A DNA stretch of 64,000 nucleotides. Source: JAIQFV01 sp041494885 (GTDB lineage: Bacteria > Acidobacteriota > Terriglobia > JAIQFV01). Positions 42,631 to 50,564 of this stretch are shown here, piece after piece. The stretch lies in assembly GCA_041494885.1 (NCBI GenBank), contig JBGQBO010000018.1:36501-100500 (forward strand), given 5' to 3'. Position 1 is the stretch's first letter; every line of letters begins with the position of its first letter. Made by a program: the position numbers and the translations under genes. Below the pieces are notes generated by a model. The model was given only the letters and a program-made list of their open reading frames with translations. It was not told where the DNA came from and searched no databases.

Positions 42631-44498
42631 GTCTGCACTCGCGCACTCATTGTAGAACCACCCGACGGGAGGGTAAAAGTAAATACCGTGCCCGAACCCA
42701 CGACACTGGAAACGGCCACTTGTCCACCCTCGGCTTCCACCAATCGTTTGACCAGGGCCAGACCCAATCCCGTTCCGCCCCCCGGTTTTCCATGGGCATG
42801 GACGAAACGACTGAAGATATTGGGCAGGTACTCTTCAGGAATCCCTTCGCCGGTATCCCGAACGGAGAATACCACATTGTTCTCACGTTCCTCTGCCGAG
42901 ATCGTCACTTGACCGTCGCGATTGGTATGTCGAAGGGCATTCGACAACAGATTGTCAAAGATCCGTTTCACCGCTTGCCGGTCGGCCGTAATGTAGGGCA
43001 GGTCCGGCGCGACGGTGTGTTCCAATTTAATATGGCGACTGTCCGCCAGGGCGGCATGTTGCAGGATGGCCTCCCGCACCAGATCAATGGGGCGATAGGC
43101 CTCAAATGACATCTTGTGCGCTCCCGAGTCAATCTCGGCCAGTTGGAGCAGATCCCCCATTAGATCATCCAGCTGTTCCGCACTACGACGCGCGTCCATC
43201 AGCAAGTCCAACTGCTGTTCGCTCAATTCGCCGGCGTAGTGTCCGGCCAGCGTGTGGAGGGCGAGTTCAAGCGACTGGAGCGGCGCGCGCAACTTTCCTG
43301 AGGCAATCGAAATGAAATCGGTCTTGATCCGGTCGACCTCGCGGATGGCCGTGATATCTTCCAAGAGCGAAACCGCTCCCAGAAGCCTTCCGTTCTCATC
43401 CCGCATCGGCGTTGTTCGCAAGCGGTAACTCCGATCAGCGCCTCCAACTTTCACGGGCACCAATGCCGCCTCATTCTCATCCGCGACCGGGCGTTGCATG
43501 GAGACCGCCGCCTCGACCGCGCGCAATATTTGTTCCCCCGCACTGAAGTCGGAAAGGGAAAGACCTCGCCCGATCTCTTCGGCACTCTTGGAAACCCCAA
43601 ACAGTTGGGCGGCGTTGTGGTTTAACTTAATCACCCGGCCTTGCGCATCCGTCACAATAACCGGCTCGTAAATGGATTCGATCACGGCATTTGACTTTTT
43701 CTGTTCAATCTGCAACTGCCAGTAATTGGTCTTCTTCAGGTCTTTGAGGTGCGCGGTCATCCGGTTGAACTCAGTTGCCAACACCCCGATTTCATCCCTC
43801 GAGGAAATGTCGATGTGCTGGTCGAAGTCGCCCTCGGCGATTTGTTGGGCTTTTTCTGTGAACATTAGGAGGGGATCGACGATATAAGCGGAAAAACGCC
43901 AGGCGAAGGCAACTGCAAACAGGACACCGAAAAAGACCACGGTCACAGTCGAGGCCTGAGCATTCCAGGATTCGGACAAGGCCCGCTCGTTGGCGTTCAC
44001 CATCGCCTGCTGATTTAGATGGAGCAGATCCTCCAACCGGCTCCTCAGGGCGACGAAGGCGGGCTCGAGCCGGTCGAAGTAGGCTTGGGAGGCCTCGGTG
44101 GGCGAGCGGGCCTCCTTGCCGCCCAAAAAATCCTCCAGCGCGCGGCTGTAGCCGGAAGACTGGGTCTGGATATCGCTGATGATTTTGTCCTCACCCGGCT
44201 CAGTGACATTGTGCGCGGCAATTTCGAACTGCAGCGTGAACTTCTGCACGTTGGCTGAGAACTGCTGCCTGGCCTTGTCCAGATGCCCCGCGATGAAAAA
44301 CATGGCCGCCGAGTCCTGTCGCTCGAGCGCTTCCTCCATGTTTTCGGCAGCAATGATGCTCTTGTAGTTGTTGGCGAGGATGGTATCCACGGCCCGGCCC
44401 AGCCGCACGAAATGATAGATTCCCACTGCGCTGACCCCCATCATAACTAGGGTCAGTAATCCGTAACTAAAAGCCAGTTTTTGTCTTAATGTTCCCAT
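42627..44498 (-). CDS. Membrane sensor kinase-like protein lacking the phospho-acceptor histidine
   Basis: This 623-aa protein has TM helices at about 9-31 and 183-203. They flank a helical periplasmic sensor of the four-helix-bundle kind. HAMP (about 205-260), PAS (about 270-390) and a HisKA/HATPase module follow. The dimerisation helix reads FISIASGKLRAPLQSLEL where active kinases have S-H-E-L-R-T-P-L: the His is Gly401 (codon 43296-43298), and the next Glu and the Thr are also replaced. The ATPase domain keeps NLLSNALRHT, DTGEGIP and GGGTGLGLAL. It therefore cannot autophosphorylate at the normal site. It may act as a pseudokinase partner of the split KdpD, with which it is translationally coupled by an ATGA overlap. 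Confidence 0.88.
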   Translation of the reverse strand: MGTLRQKLAFSYGLLTLVMMGVSAVGIYHFVRLGRAVDTILANNYKSIIAAENMEEALERQDSAAMFFIAGHLDKARQQFSANVQKFTLQFEIAAHNVTEPGEDKIISDIQTQSSGYSRALEDFLGGKEARSPTEASQAYFDRLEPAFVALRSRLEDLLHLNQQAMVNANERALSESWNAQASTVTVVFFGVLFAVAFAWRFSAYIVDPLLMFTEKAQQIAEGDFDQHIDISSRDEIGVLATEFNRMTAHLKDLKKTNYWQLQIEQKKSNAVIESIYEPVIVTDAQGRVIKLNHNAAQLFGVSKSAEEIGRGLSLSDFSAGEQILRAVEAAVSMQRPVADENEAALVPVKVGGADRSYRLRTTPMRDENGRLLGAVSLLEDITAIREVDRIKTDFISIASGKLRAPLQSLELALHTLAGHYAGELSEQQLDLLMDARRSAEQLDDLMGDLLQLAEIDSGAHKMSFEAYRPIDLVREAILQHAALADSRHIKLEHTVAPDLPYITADRQAVKRIFDNLLSNALRHTNRDGQVTISAEERENNVVFSVRDTGEGIPEEYLPNIFSRFVHAHGKPGGGTGLGLALVKRLVEAEGGQVAVSSVVGSGTVFTFTLPSGGSTMSARVQT

Positions 44499-44545
44499 GG
44501 TTTATCCTTAGAAAACTGAGAGTCGTCGAGTTGTTCATCGGTCCA

Positions 44546-44770
44546 TTATGTTCCAAACATCAAACGTTCCAGCACGGGACCGAGCGCGAGTGCCGGAAGG
44601 TAGCTCAAAGCGGTCACCATGATCACGCAAGCCGTAAGCAAAAGGCCAAACGAAAAAGAATCCGTGGGAAGAGTTCCCGTTGAGGCAGGCGTACTCCTCT
44701 GCCTCGCAAATGAACCCGCGAGTGCCAGGGCGGGGATTGCCAAGCCGAACCTCCCCACCATCATCACTAA
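44546..44770 (-). pseudogene. C-terminal fragment of a third kdpA
   Basis: About 74 codons encode the last helices of KdpA: MMVGRFGLAIPALALAGSFA, then STPASTGTLPTDSFSFGLLL and a final LSYLPALALGPVLERLMFGT. It is clearly closest to the end of the intact kdpA2 at 46105. The upstream seven eighths of the gene are missing. The homology begins within a base or two of the stop codon of the DUF2254 gene. Confidence 0.88.
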
Positions 44771-46086
44771 TACCGGGGCAGCGCTTCGAGCGAAGTGTGT
44801 GCTCGATGCCACGCCGCATCGAGGTCGCGGCGATCAAGCGCGACTAGCGCGCTCGCGGTTTCGAGGATCGCGTCCGCTTGATCCGACAGCGCTTGACAGC
44901 AGGCGTCCGGAAGTCGCGGTGCCAGCCGATGGATCGCGTCGAGTTGGCGGATGAGCACAGCGGGCGTGGTGGCCGAAGCCTGACGGATCTGATCGAACGC
45001 GAGCTTGGCGAGGCGCTCGATTCGCACCGGTGGCATCCATACCCGGAGTTGGCTGCCAGTGTCGTACCAGTTTCCCTCCAGCGGCGGCCGCTCGGCCAGC
45101 GTGAGCAGAGCGTCGGCGAGCCAGTCGACGCACGCAACTCCGGTGAACGTATCGTTCACCGCAGGCGACAGCGCGCGAATCGCGATCTCAACGACCTGCG
45201 CGATACCGAACTCGCTGTCTTGGGTGAGTGTGCGGTGACGACCGATGTGAACGCCACGATCAATCGCGGCCTCAAGCGTGCCTGCTTTGTCCGCTGGGAC
45301 GATTGCTGCCAGGGACTCCCCGCGGAGAACGAATTGGCCTGGGCGGAATCTCAGCACGATTAGTGCGTCCACTGCCCGAGCAGCCGCGACCAGCGCGCCG
45401 TGATCGATATGCTGAAGGTATCCGCTCTTGGGACACGACACGATCGCGCCGGTTTCAGCTTGGCGCAGAATCGCGGCGTCGTCGGGCAGCGCGCCTGTGC
45501 CCTCCCCATAGCCGGGCACGTGTGCGCCACCAGCCGCGACATACAAATCGTCGACGATCGCGCCGATCATGTCGGGGTTCTGGATCGATCTCGCGACCCG
45601 ATGGCTGTAGTAGACGAGGAACCCGAAGCTGAGGACGACGAGGACCCAACTCGTGATCAACGAGATCTGCGGGATGAACGTCGACTTCGGATCCTGATGC
45701 GTGACCAGGAAGACGAGACAGATGTACACGAACGTGGCCATGAACAGCCCGATCGTGACCTGGGTGACCCAGTCCTGCAGGAACCGATAGAGCAGGCGCG
45801 GGCCAAACAGCGTCGAGACCATCGACAGCACGAGCAGCGCGACTGAGAAAATCAGCGCCAGGACGGTCGCGACTGCGCCCATCATCGCCGCCAGGATCGC
45901 GCGCGCATCGTCGATACTGCCCATCGTCAGCCACGAGGGGATGTGAATGACGCCATATTTGTCGAGGACGTCCGGAACTAGCGTGATCGCGAACAGAGCG
46001 ACTGCGCCGAGCGAGAGTTGCAGGGGGATCTCCCACAGGTTGATGTCGCGTTGCGAACGTAGCTTGGTAGGTCTCGGGGCCAGCAT
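44767..46086 (-). CDS. DUF2254 predicted membrane protein
   Basis: This 439-aa protein has four N-terminal TM helices (about 24-45, 66-90, 108-130 and 145-165) and a large cytosolic C-terminal region. The strings FGPRLLYRFLQDWVTQVTIG, YYSHRVARSIQ and ALSPAVNDTFTGVACVDWL are characteristic of DUF2254, a family of unknown function. It is wedged between the intact kdpA2 (18 bp before its start) and the kdpA C-terminal fragment (its stop touches it). Codon use is visibly more GC-rich than in its neighbours, which suggests arrival by transfer into a tandem kdpA duplication. No Shine-Dalgarno is seen. A link to ion homeostasis is only by location. Confidence 0.85.
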   Translation of the reverse strand: MLAPRPTKLRSQRDINLWEIPLQLSLGAVALFAITLVPDVLDKYGVIHIPSWLTMGSIDDARAILAAMMGAVATVLALIFSVALLVLSMVSTLFGPRLLYRFLQDWVTQVTIGLFMATFVYICLVFLVTHQDPKSTFIPQISLITSWVLVVLSFGFLVYYSHRVARSIQNPDMIGAIVDDLYVAAGGAHVPGYGEGTGALPDDAAILRQAETGAIVSCPKSGYLQHIDHGALVAAARAVDALIVLRFRPGQFVLRGESLAAIVPADKAGTLEAAIDRGVHIGRHRTLTQDSEFGIAQVVEIAIRALSPAVNDTFTGVACVDWLADALLTLAERPPLEGNWYDTGSQLRVWMPPVRIERLAKLAFDQIRQASATTPAVLIRQLDAIHRLAPRLPDACCQALSDQADAILETASALVALDRRDLDAAWHRAHTSLEALPRY

Positions 46087-46104
46087 GGGATGTGAATTTA
46101 AGCT

Positions 46105-47823
46105 TTATCTTCCCAACAATAGTCTTTCCAGTACAGGACCGAGGGCCAAGGCAGGAAGATAGCTCAGGGCCACCATAACGATCAAACAGGTCGTGAGTAA
46201 CATCCCGAACACAAAAGAATAAGTCGGAAGAGTTCCCAACGAAGAAGGAGTGTTTCTCTGACGACCAAAGAGAGCTGCAAACCCCAATGCAGGAATCGCC
46301 AAGCCGTACCTGCCCACTATCATCGCAAGTGCTGTGGTGAGCGTGTAAAACGGAGTGCTCGCATTCAGACTGGCAAAACCTTGGCCATTGTTGGCGAAGC
46401 AGGAAGCGTAGGCGAACAGAATGCCCGTGAAACCATGTGGGCCGGTGTTGACCGTCAGCCCGGCCAGTCCCAACCTGGTGCTTATGGCAATCGCGGTGAG
46501 TGGAAGGACAACTAGAGGCGAGGCTAGAGCATAAAGCATGATCATTTTGTTCTCCGCGGGCCCTATCTTCCTCCCCAGGTATTCCGGCGTGCGCCCAACC
46601 ATCAGGCCCGCCAGAAACACCGCGATCGCAGCGGCCATGACCATACTGAACAAACCAGTTCCCAGACCTCCGAATACAAGTTCTCCCAGAAGCATGTTGA
46701 CCAGTAAAACCATCCCCCCGAGAGAGGTGTAGCTGTCATCCATTGAGTTGTTTGATCCTGTGGCTGTGTTGGATGTAACGACAGCCGTGAGCGTCGAACC
46801 CCCGATGCCGAAGCGCACCTCCTTGCCTTCCATGTTGCCCCCGGATTGAGACTGACTGTTTCGGGAGTTCACACCGCTGAGAAGAGGGTTTCCCCGTTGT
46901 TCAAAACGATGTACGAAAATCAATCCCAAACCAAAAAGCAAAAGCATCACGCCGTAAAGGAGCCACCCTTGACGGGGTTGACCCACCATTCTACCAAACG
47001 TGTTGGTCAATGCTGCCGGGAGAAGCACGATAGCCATCAATTCCAGAAAATTAGTGAGCGGCGTGGGGTTCTCGTACGGATGTGCGCCATTGGCATTGAA
47101 GAAACCGCCTCCATTGGTGCCGAGGTTTTTAATGATCTCAAGTGCGGCAACAGGTCCCTGCGCGATGACCTGCTGAGTTCCTTCGATGGAGTGGGCGACC
47201 ACGTAATGGTGGAAGTTCATAGGAACTCCCTGCCACACAAGAAATATGGCTCCTATCAAGGCCCCGGGTAACAGGATCCAGAGCAGAGCACGAGTCATGT
47301 CAACCCAGAAGTTCCCGAGCTTCTCCGCAAGTTGTCCCGCAAGCCCCCTGATAAAGGCAACACCAATCGCCAGTCCGGCCGCACCCGCTAAGAAGTTCTG
47401 CACGCACAGCCCCATCACCTGACTGAAGTAGCTCATGGTGTTTTCGCCTACGTAAGCCTGCCAGGTGGTCGTTGTTGAGAAACTGATCGCCGTATTCAGA
47501 GCCAGGGCTGGAGAGAGCGGCGTCGTTTGGTAGTCGGCGAAGAACCACGGGAGAACACCCTGGAGTCTGAGAATCCCGTACAAAAGCAGAGTGCAGGCTA
47601 ATCCGAAGAGGACGAAGCAGGTTGCATACTGACCAAATGGCATCTCGACAGCGGGATCCACCACTGTAATGCGATAGATGAACCGCTCGACGGGCAGGCA
47701 CAGGCGATCGAGTCTGGTTCGCTTCCCGGAAAAAACCCGCTCCATGTATCCGCCCAGCGGCTTCACCAGGAAGGTGACGATGATCCCAAACGCGAGATAC
47801 TGAATTGCACTGTGCCGATCCAT
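46105..47823 (-). CDS. kdpA: Second, divergent potassium-transporting ATPase A chain
   Basis: This 572-aa protein is full length for KdpA and has about ten TM helices. Filter-loop regions are all present: STTTTWQAYVG, LGTNGGGFFNANGAHPYENP, a GGNMEGKEVRFGIGGS region and CFANNGQGF. It differs from the kdpA1 product at several filter positions: the third loop has TATGSNN where kdpA1 has ASCGAIN, and the fourth has CFANNGQGF where kdpA1 has QAGNNGSAF. The gene lies downstream of kdpC rather than at the head of the operon. It may be an alternative channel subunit with changed affinity or ion choice, or a redundant copy. Confidence 0.92.
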   Translation of the reverse strand: MDRHSAIQYLAFGIIVTFLVKPLGGYMERVFSGKRTRLDRLCLPVERFIYRITVVDPAVEMPFGQYATCFVLFGLACTLLLYGILRLQGVLPWFFADYQTTPLSPALALNTAISFSTTTTWQAYVGENTMSYFSQVMGLCVQNFLAGAAGLAIGVAFIRGLAGQLAEKLGNFWVDMTRALLWILLPGALIGAIFLVWQGVPMNFHHYVVAHSIEGTQQVIAQGPVAALEIIKNLGTNGGGFFNANGAHPYENPTPLTNFLELMAIVLLPAALTNTFGRMVGQPRQGWLLYGVMLLLFGLGLIFVHRFEQRGNPLLSGVNSRNSQSQSGGNMEGKEVRFGIGGSTLTAVVTSNTATGSNNSMDDSYTSLGGMVLLVNMLLGELVFGGLGTGLFSMVMAAAIAVFLAGLMVGRTPEYLGRKIGPAENKMIMLYALASPLVVLPLTAIAISTRLGLAGLTVNTGPHGFTGILFAYASCFANNGQGFASLNASTPFYTLTTALAMIVGRYGLAIPALGFAALFGRQRNTPSSLGTLPTYSFVFGMLLTTCLIVMVALSYLPALALGPVLERLLLGR

Positions 47824-47901
47824 CAGGCCTTCTCAGGCGTTAGCCAACGCTGACGGTCAAGGCCGGAACTTGAAGAATGCGATTCCCTTATCGGTTTATG
47901 C

Positions 47902-48477
47902 CTACTTCTTCAGAGGGAATTTCTCATCCAGTTCGAGATTGAGTTCCAGGACATTCACTCTGGGCTCGCCGAGGAATCCCAATTGCCTGCCTTCCGTATG
48001 TTTGGCCACCAGTCCCTGGAGTTGCTCCCAGCCAGTTCCCCGCTCTCGAGCGATGCGCGGCACCTGGAAAGCTGCGGCGGCAGGAGAAATGTGCGGATCC
48101 AAGCCTGAACCCGAAGCCGTCACCAAATCGATCGGGACCGGCACACCCGGATTCTCTACCTGTAGCGCGGCGACATCTGCTTTCACTCGATCAATCAATT
48201 GGTGATTGGTTGGGCCGAACTGCGATCCGTTGGAATTGGCGGCATCATAACCGTTTCCAGCGGCTGAGGGACGAGAGTGGAAATATCCCGGGCCCGCAAA
48301 CGCCTGTCCGATGATCGCGGATCCGACAACCTTGCCATTCTTTTGAATCAACTGACCATTGGCCTGCCTCGGGAATAAAACCTGCGCGATCCCTGTCAGC
48401 ACCAGTGGATAGATGATGCCCAGCAAAATCGTTGTAGCCAGGGTCATCAATATTGCAGTGAGAAGGTTCTTCTTCAT
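47902..48477 (-). CDS. kdpC: Potassium-transporting ATPase C chain
   Basis: This 191-aa KdpC has one N-terminal TM helix (about 7-30, TTILLGIIYPLVLTGIAQVL). A periplasmic domain follows with GQAFAGPGYFHSRPSAAGNGYDA, ASGSGLDPHISPAAA and NVLELNLELD, all family hallmarks. It stabilises the KdpFABC complex and raises the K+ affinity. It follows kdpB by 12 bp. Confidence 0.96.
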   Translation of the reverse strand: MKKNLLTAILMTLATTILLGIIYPLVLTGIAQVLFPRQANGQLIQKNGKVVGSAIIGQAFAGPGYFHSRPSAAGNGYDAANSNGSQFGPTNHQLIDRVKADVAALQVENPGVPVPIDLVTASGSGLDPHISPAAAAFQVPRIARERGTGWEQLQGLVAKHTEGRQLGFLGEPRVNVLELNLELDEKFPLKK

Positions 48478-48489
48478 GGCGAATTCCTC

Positions 48490-50553
48490 TTAGGCCAATC
48501 CCATACGAGTAATCAGCATGTCGATGAGTTTGATCCCAATGAATGGAATAATGATCCCTCCGACGCCATAGATCCAGAGATTGCGTCGCAGGAGAGCTGC
48601 GGCGCCGAGGGGGCGGTACTTCACCCCGCGCAGTGCCAGAGGAATCAAAGCGACGATGATCAGGGCGTTAAAAATCACCGCGGAGAGCACCGCGGACTCG
48701 GGAGTGCGCAGGCGCATGATGTTCAGCGCATTCAAGACGGGGAAGGTCCCCGCAAACATTGCGGGAATAATGGCAAAATATTTAGCCACATCGTTGGCGA
48801 TGGAAAATGTGGTCAGCGCGCCGCGCGTCATGAGGAGTTGTTTTCCGATTTCCACGATCTCGATCAGCTTGGTGGGGTTGGAATCGAGGTCGACCATATT
48901 GCCGGCCTCTTTGGCGGGCATGGTTCCGGTATTCATCGCGACGCCGACGTCGGCCTGCGCCAGGGCAGGTGCATCGTTGGTACCGTCGCCGGTCATGGCC
49001 ACCAGCTTTCCTTGCGCCTGCTCGCGCCGGATCAAATCCATCTTGTCCTGGGGTTTGGCTTCCGCCAGAAAATCGTCCACGCCCGCCTCGCGGGCGATGG
49101 CTGCGGCCGTCAAGGGATTGTCGCCGGTGATCATGACGGTTCTGATGCCCATTTGTCTCAGGTGATCAAACCGCTCCCGCATACCCCCTTTGACAATGTC
49201 TTTCAGGTGGATCACCCCGAGCGCCCGATTGCGGTCGGCGACCACCAGCGGTGTTCCGCCAGTGCTTGAAATCCGCTCGACGGAGGCCTTTAATTCTTTG
49301 GGAACCGTCCCCCCCTGGGAAACGATGTATTCAATGATGGCGTCGGCAGCGCCTTTACGGATGCTGCGACCGTTGAGGTCCACTCCCGACATCCGGGTGT
49401 GCGCCGAGAAAGGAATGAAATGCGCTTCATGGGCGGCCAGTTCGCGGCCGCGCAATCCATACTTGGTCTTGGCAAGCACAACGATGGAGCGGCCTTCAGG
49501 GGTTTCGTCGGAAAGACTGGAGAGCTGTGCGGCATCGGCGATTTCATTCTCCTCCACGCCGGGGAGCGGAATGAACTCGACCGCCTGTCGGTTGCCGAGG
49601 GTGATCGTGCCCGTCTTGTCCAGGAGCAGTGTATTCACATCGCCGGCCGCTTCCACGGCGCGACCGGACATGGCCAGAACGTTATGCTGAATCACGCGAT
49701 CCATACCGGCGATGCCAATTGCCGAGAGCAATCCGCCGATGGTCGTGGGAATCAGACAAACCAGCAACGAGACCAGAACAAACACGGTTTGCGGAGAGCC
49801 CGAATAAATGGCGAACGGTTGCAACGTCACGACCGCGAGAAGGAAGATGATGGTTAACCCGGCGAGCAGGATGTTAAGAGCAATCTCATTGGGTGTCTTC
49901 TGCCGCTCCGCCCCCTCGACGAGTGCGATCATCCGATCGAGAAAGGTTTCTCCAGGGTTGGAACTGATGCATATCTTGATCCAATCAGAAATGACTCTTG
50001 TGCCGCCGGTGACCGCCGAACGGTCGCCCCCCGACTCCCGGATGACCGGCGCACTTTCACCCGTGATGGCCGACTCGTCCACGGAAGCAACGCCCTCGAT
50101 GACTTCTCCATCGCCGGGGATGAATTCTTCCGCTCTCACCAGGACAACGTCTCCCTTCCGCAACTTGGAGGCGGGGGTTTCGGTGGTTTTAACGCCTTCG
50201 ATCCCGGGGCCTTGATCGTCGACAATAAGATTGGCCAGCGTTTCGGTTTTCGCCTTCCTGAGCGTGTCCGCCTGGGCTTTGCCGCGTCCTTCGGCCATGG
50301 CTTCGGCAAAGTTGGCAAACACCACCGTGAACCATAGCCACACCGTGATCTGCAAGTTAAACTTTAACCCCGGGTGGCCTTGAATCACATCGCGCAGGAG
50401 CAGCGCCGTGGTGATCACACTGCCGATTTCCACGACAAACATCACGGGGTTGCCCATCATCTTTCGTGGATTCAATTTCACGAAGGCATCCCAGATGGCC
50501 CTCCGCACAATCCCCCAATCCCAAACTGCTTTCTTTTTTGTTTTAGCCGTCAT
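48490..50553 (-). CDS. kdpB: Potassium-transporting P-type ATPase B chain
   Basis: This 687-aa P-type ATPase energises K+ import. Motifs: ITGESAP (with the Ser that is phosphorylated for inhibition in E. coli), the phosphorylation site DKTGTITLGNRQ, the TP-site MITGDNPLTAAAIA and MTGDGTNDAPALAQADVGVA, plus the C-terminal helices LTTFSIANDVAKYFAIIPAM. The ATG at 50553 is preferred because AAGGA precedes it at good spacing; an upstream TTG at 50568 overlaps the kdpA1 stop. It lies between kdpA1 and kdpC as in standard kdpFABC operons. Confidence 0.97.
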   Translation of the reverse strand: MTAKTKKKAVWDWGIVRRAIWDAFVKLNPRKMMGNPVMFVVEIGSVITTALLLRDVIQGHPGLKFNLQITVWLWFTVVFANFAEAMAEGRGKAQADTLRKAKTETLANLIVDDQGPGIEGVKTTETPASKLRKGDVVLVRAEEFIPGDGEVIEGVASVDESAITGESAPVIRESGGDRSAVTGGTRVISDWIKICISSNPGETFLDRMIALVEGAERQKTPNEIALNILLAGLTIIFLLAVVTLQPFAIYSGSPQTVFVLVSLLVCLIPTTIGGLLSAIGIAGMDRVIQHNVLAMSGRAVEAAGDVNTLLLDKTGTITLGNRQAVEFIPLPGVEENEIADAAQLSSLSDETPEGRSIVVLAKTKYGLRGRELAAHEAHFIPFSAHTRMSGVDLNGRSIRKGAADAIIEYIVSQGGTVPKELKASVERISSTGGTPLVVADRNRALGVIHLKDIVKGGMRERFDHLRQMGIRTVMITGDNPLTAAAIAREAGVDDFLAEAKPQDKMDLIRREQAQGKLVAMTGDGTNDAPALAQADVGVAMNTGTMPAKEAGNMVDLDSNPTKLIEIVEIGKQLLMTRGALTTFSIANDVAKYFAIIPAMFAGTFPVLNALNIMRLRTPESAVLSAVIFNALIIVALIPLALRGVKYRPLGAAALLRRNLWIYGVGGIIIPFIGIKLIDMLITRMGLA

Positions 50554-50564
50554 CGTAGAATCCT

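Noticed and set aside
42627..44498. Ordinary KdpD-type histidine kinase
   Set aside because: The H-box lacks His, so it is not called as an active kinase despite the intact ATP-binding domain.
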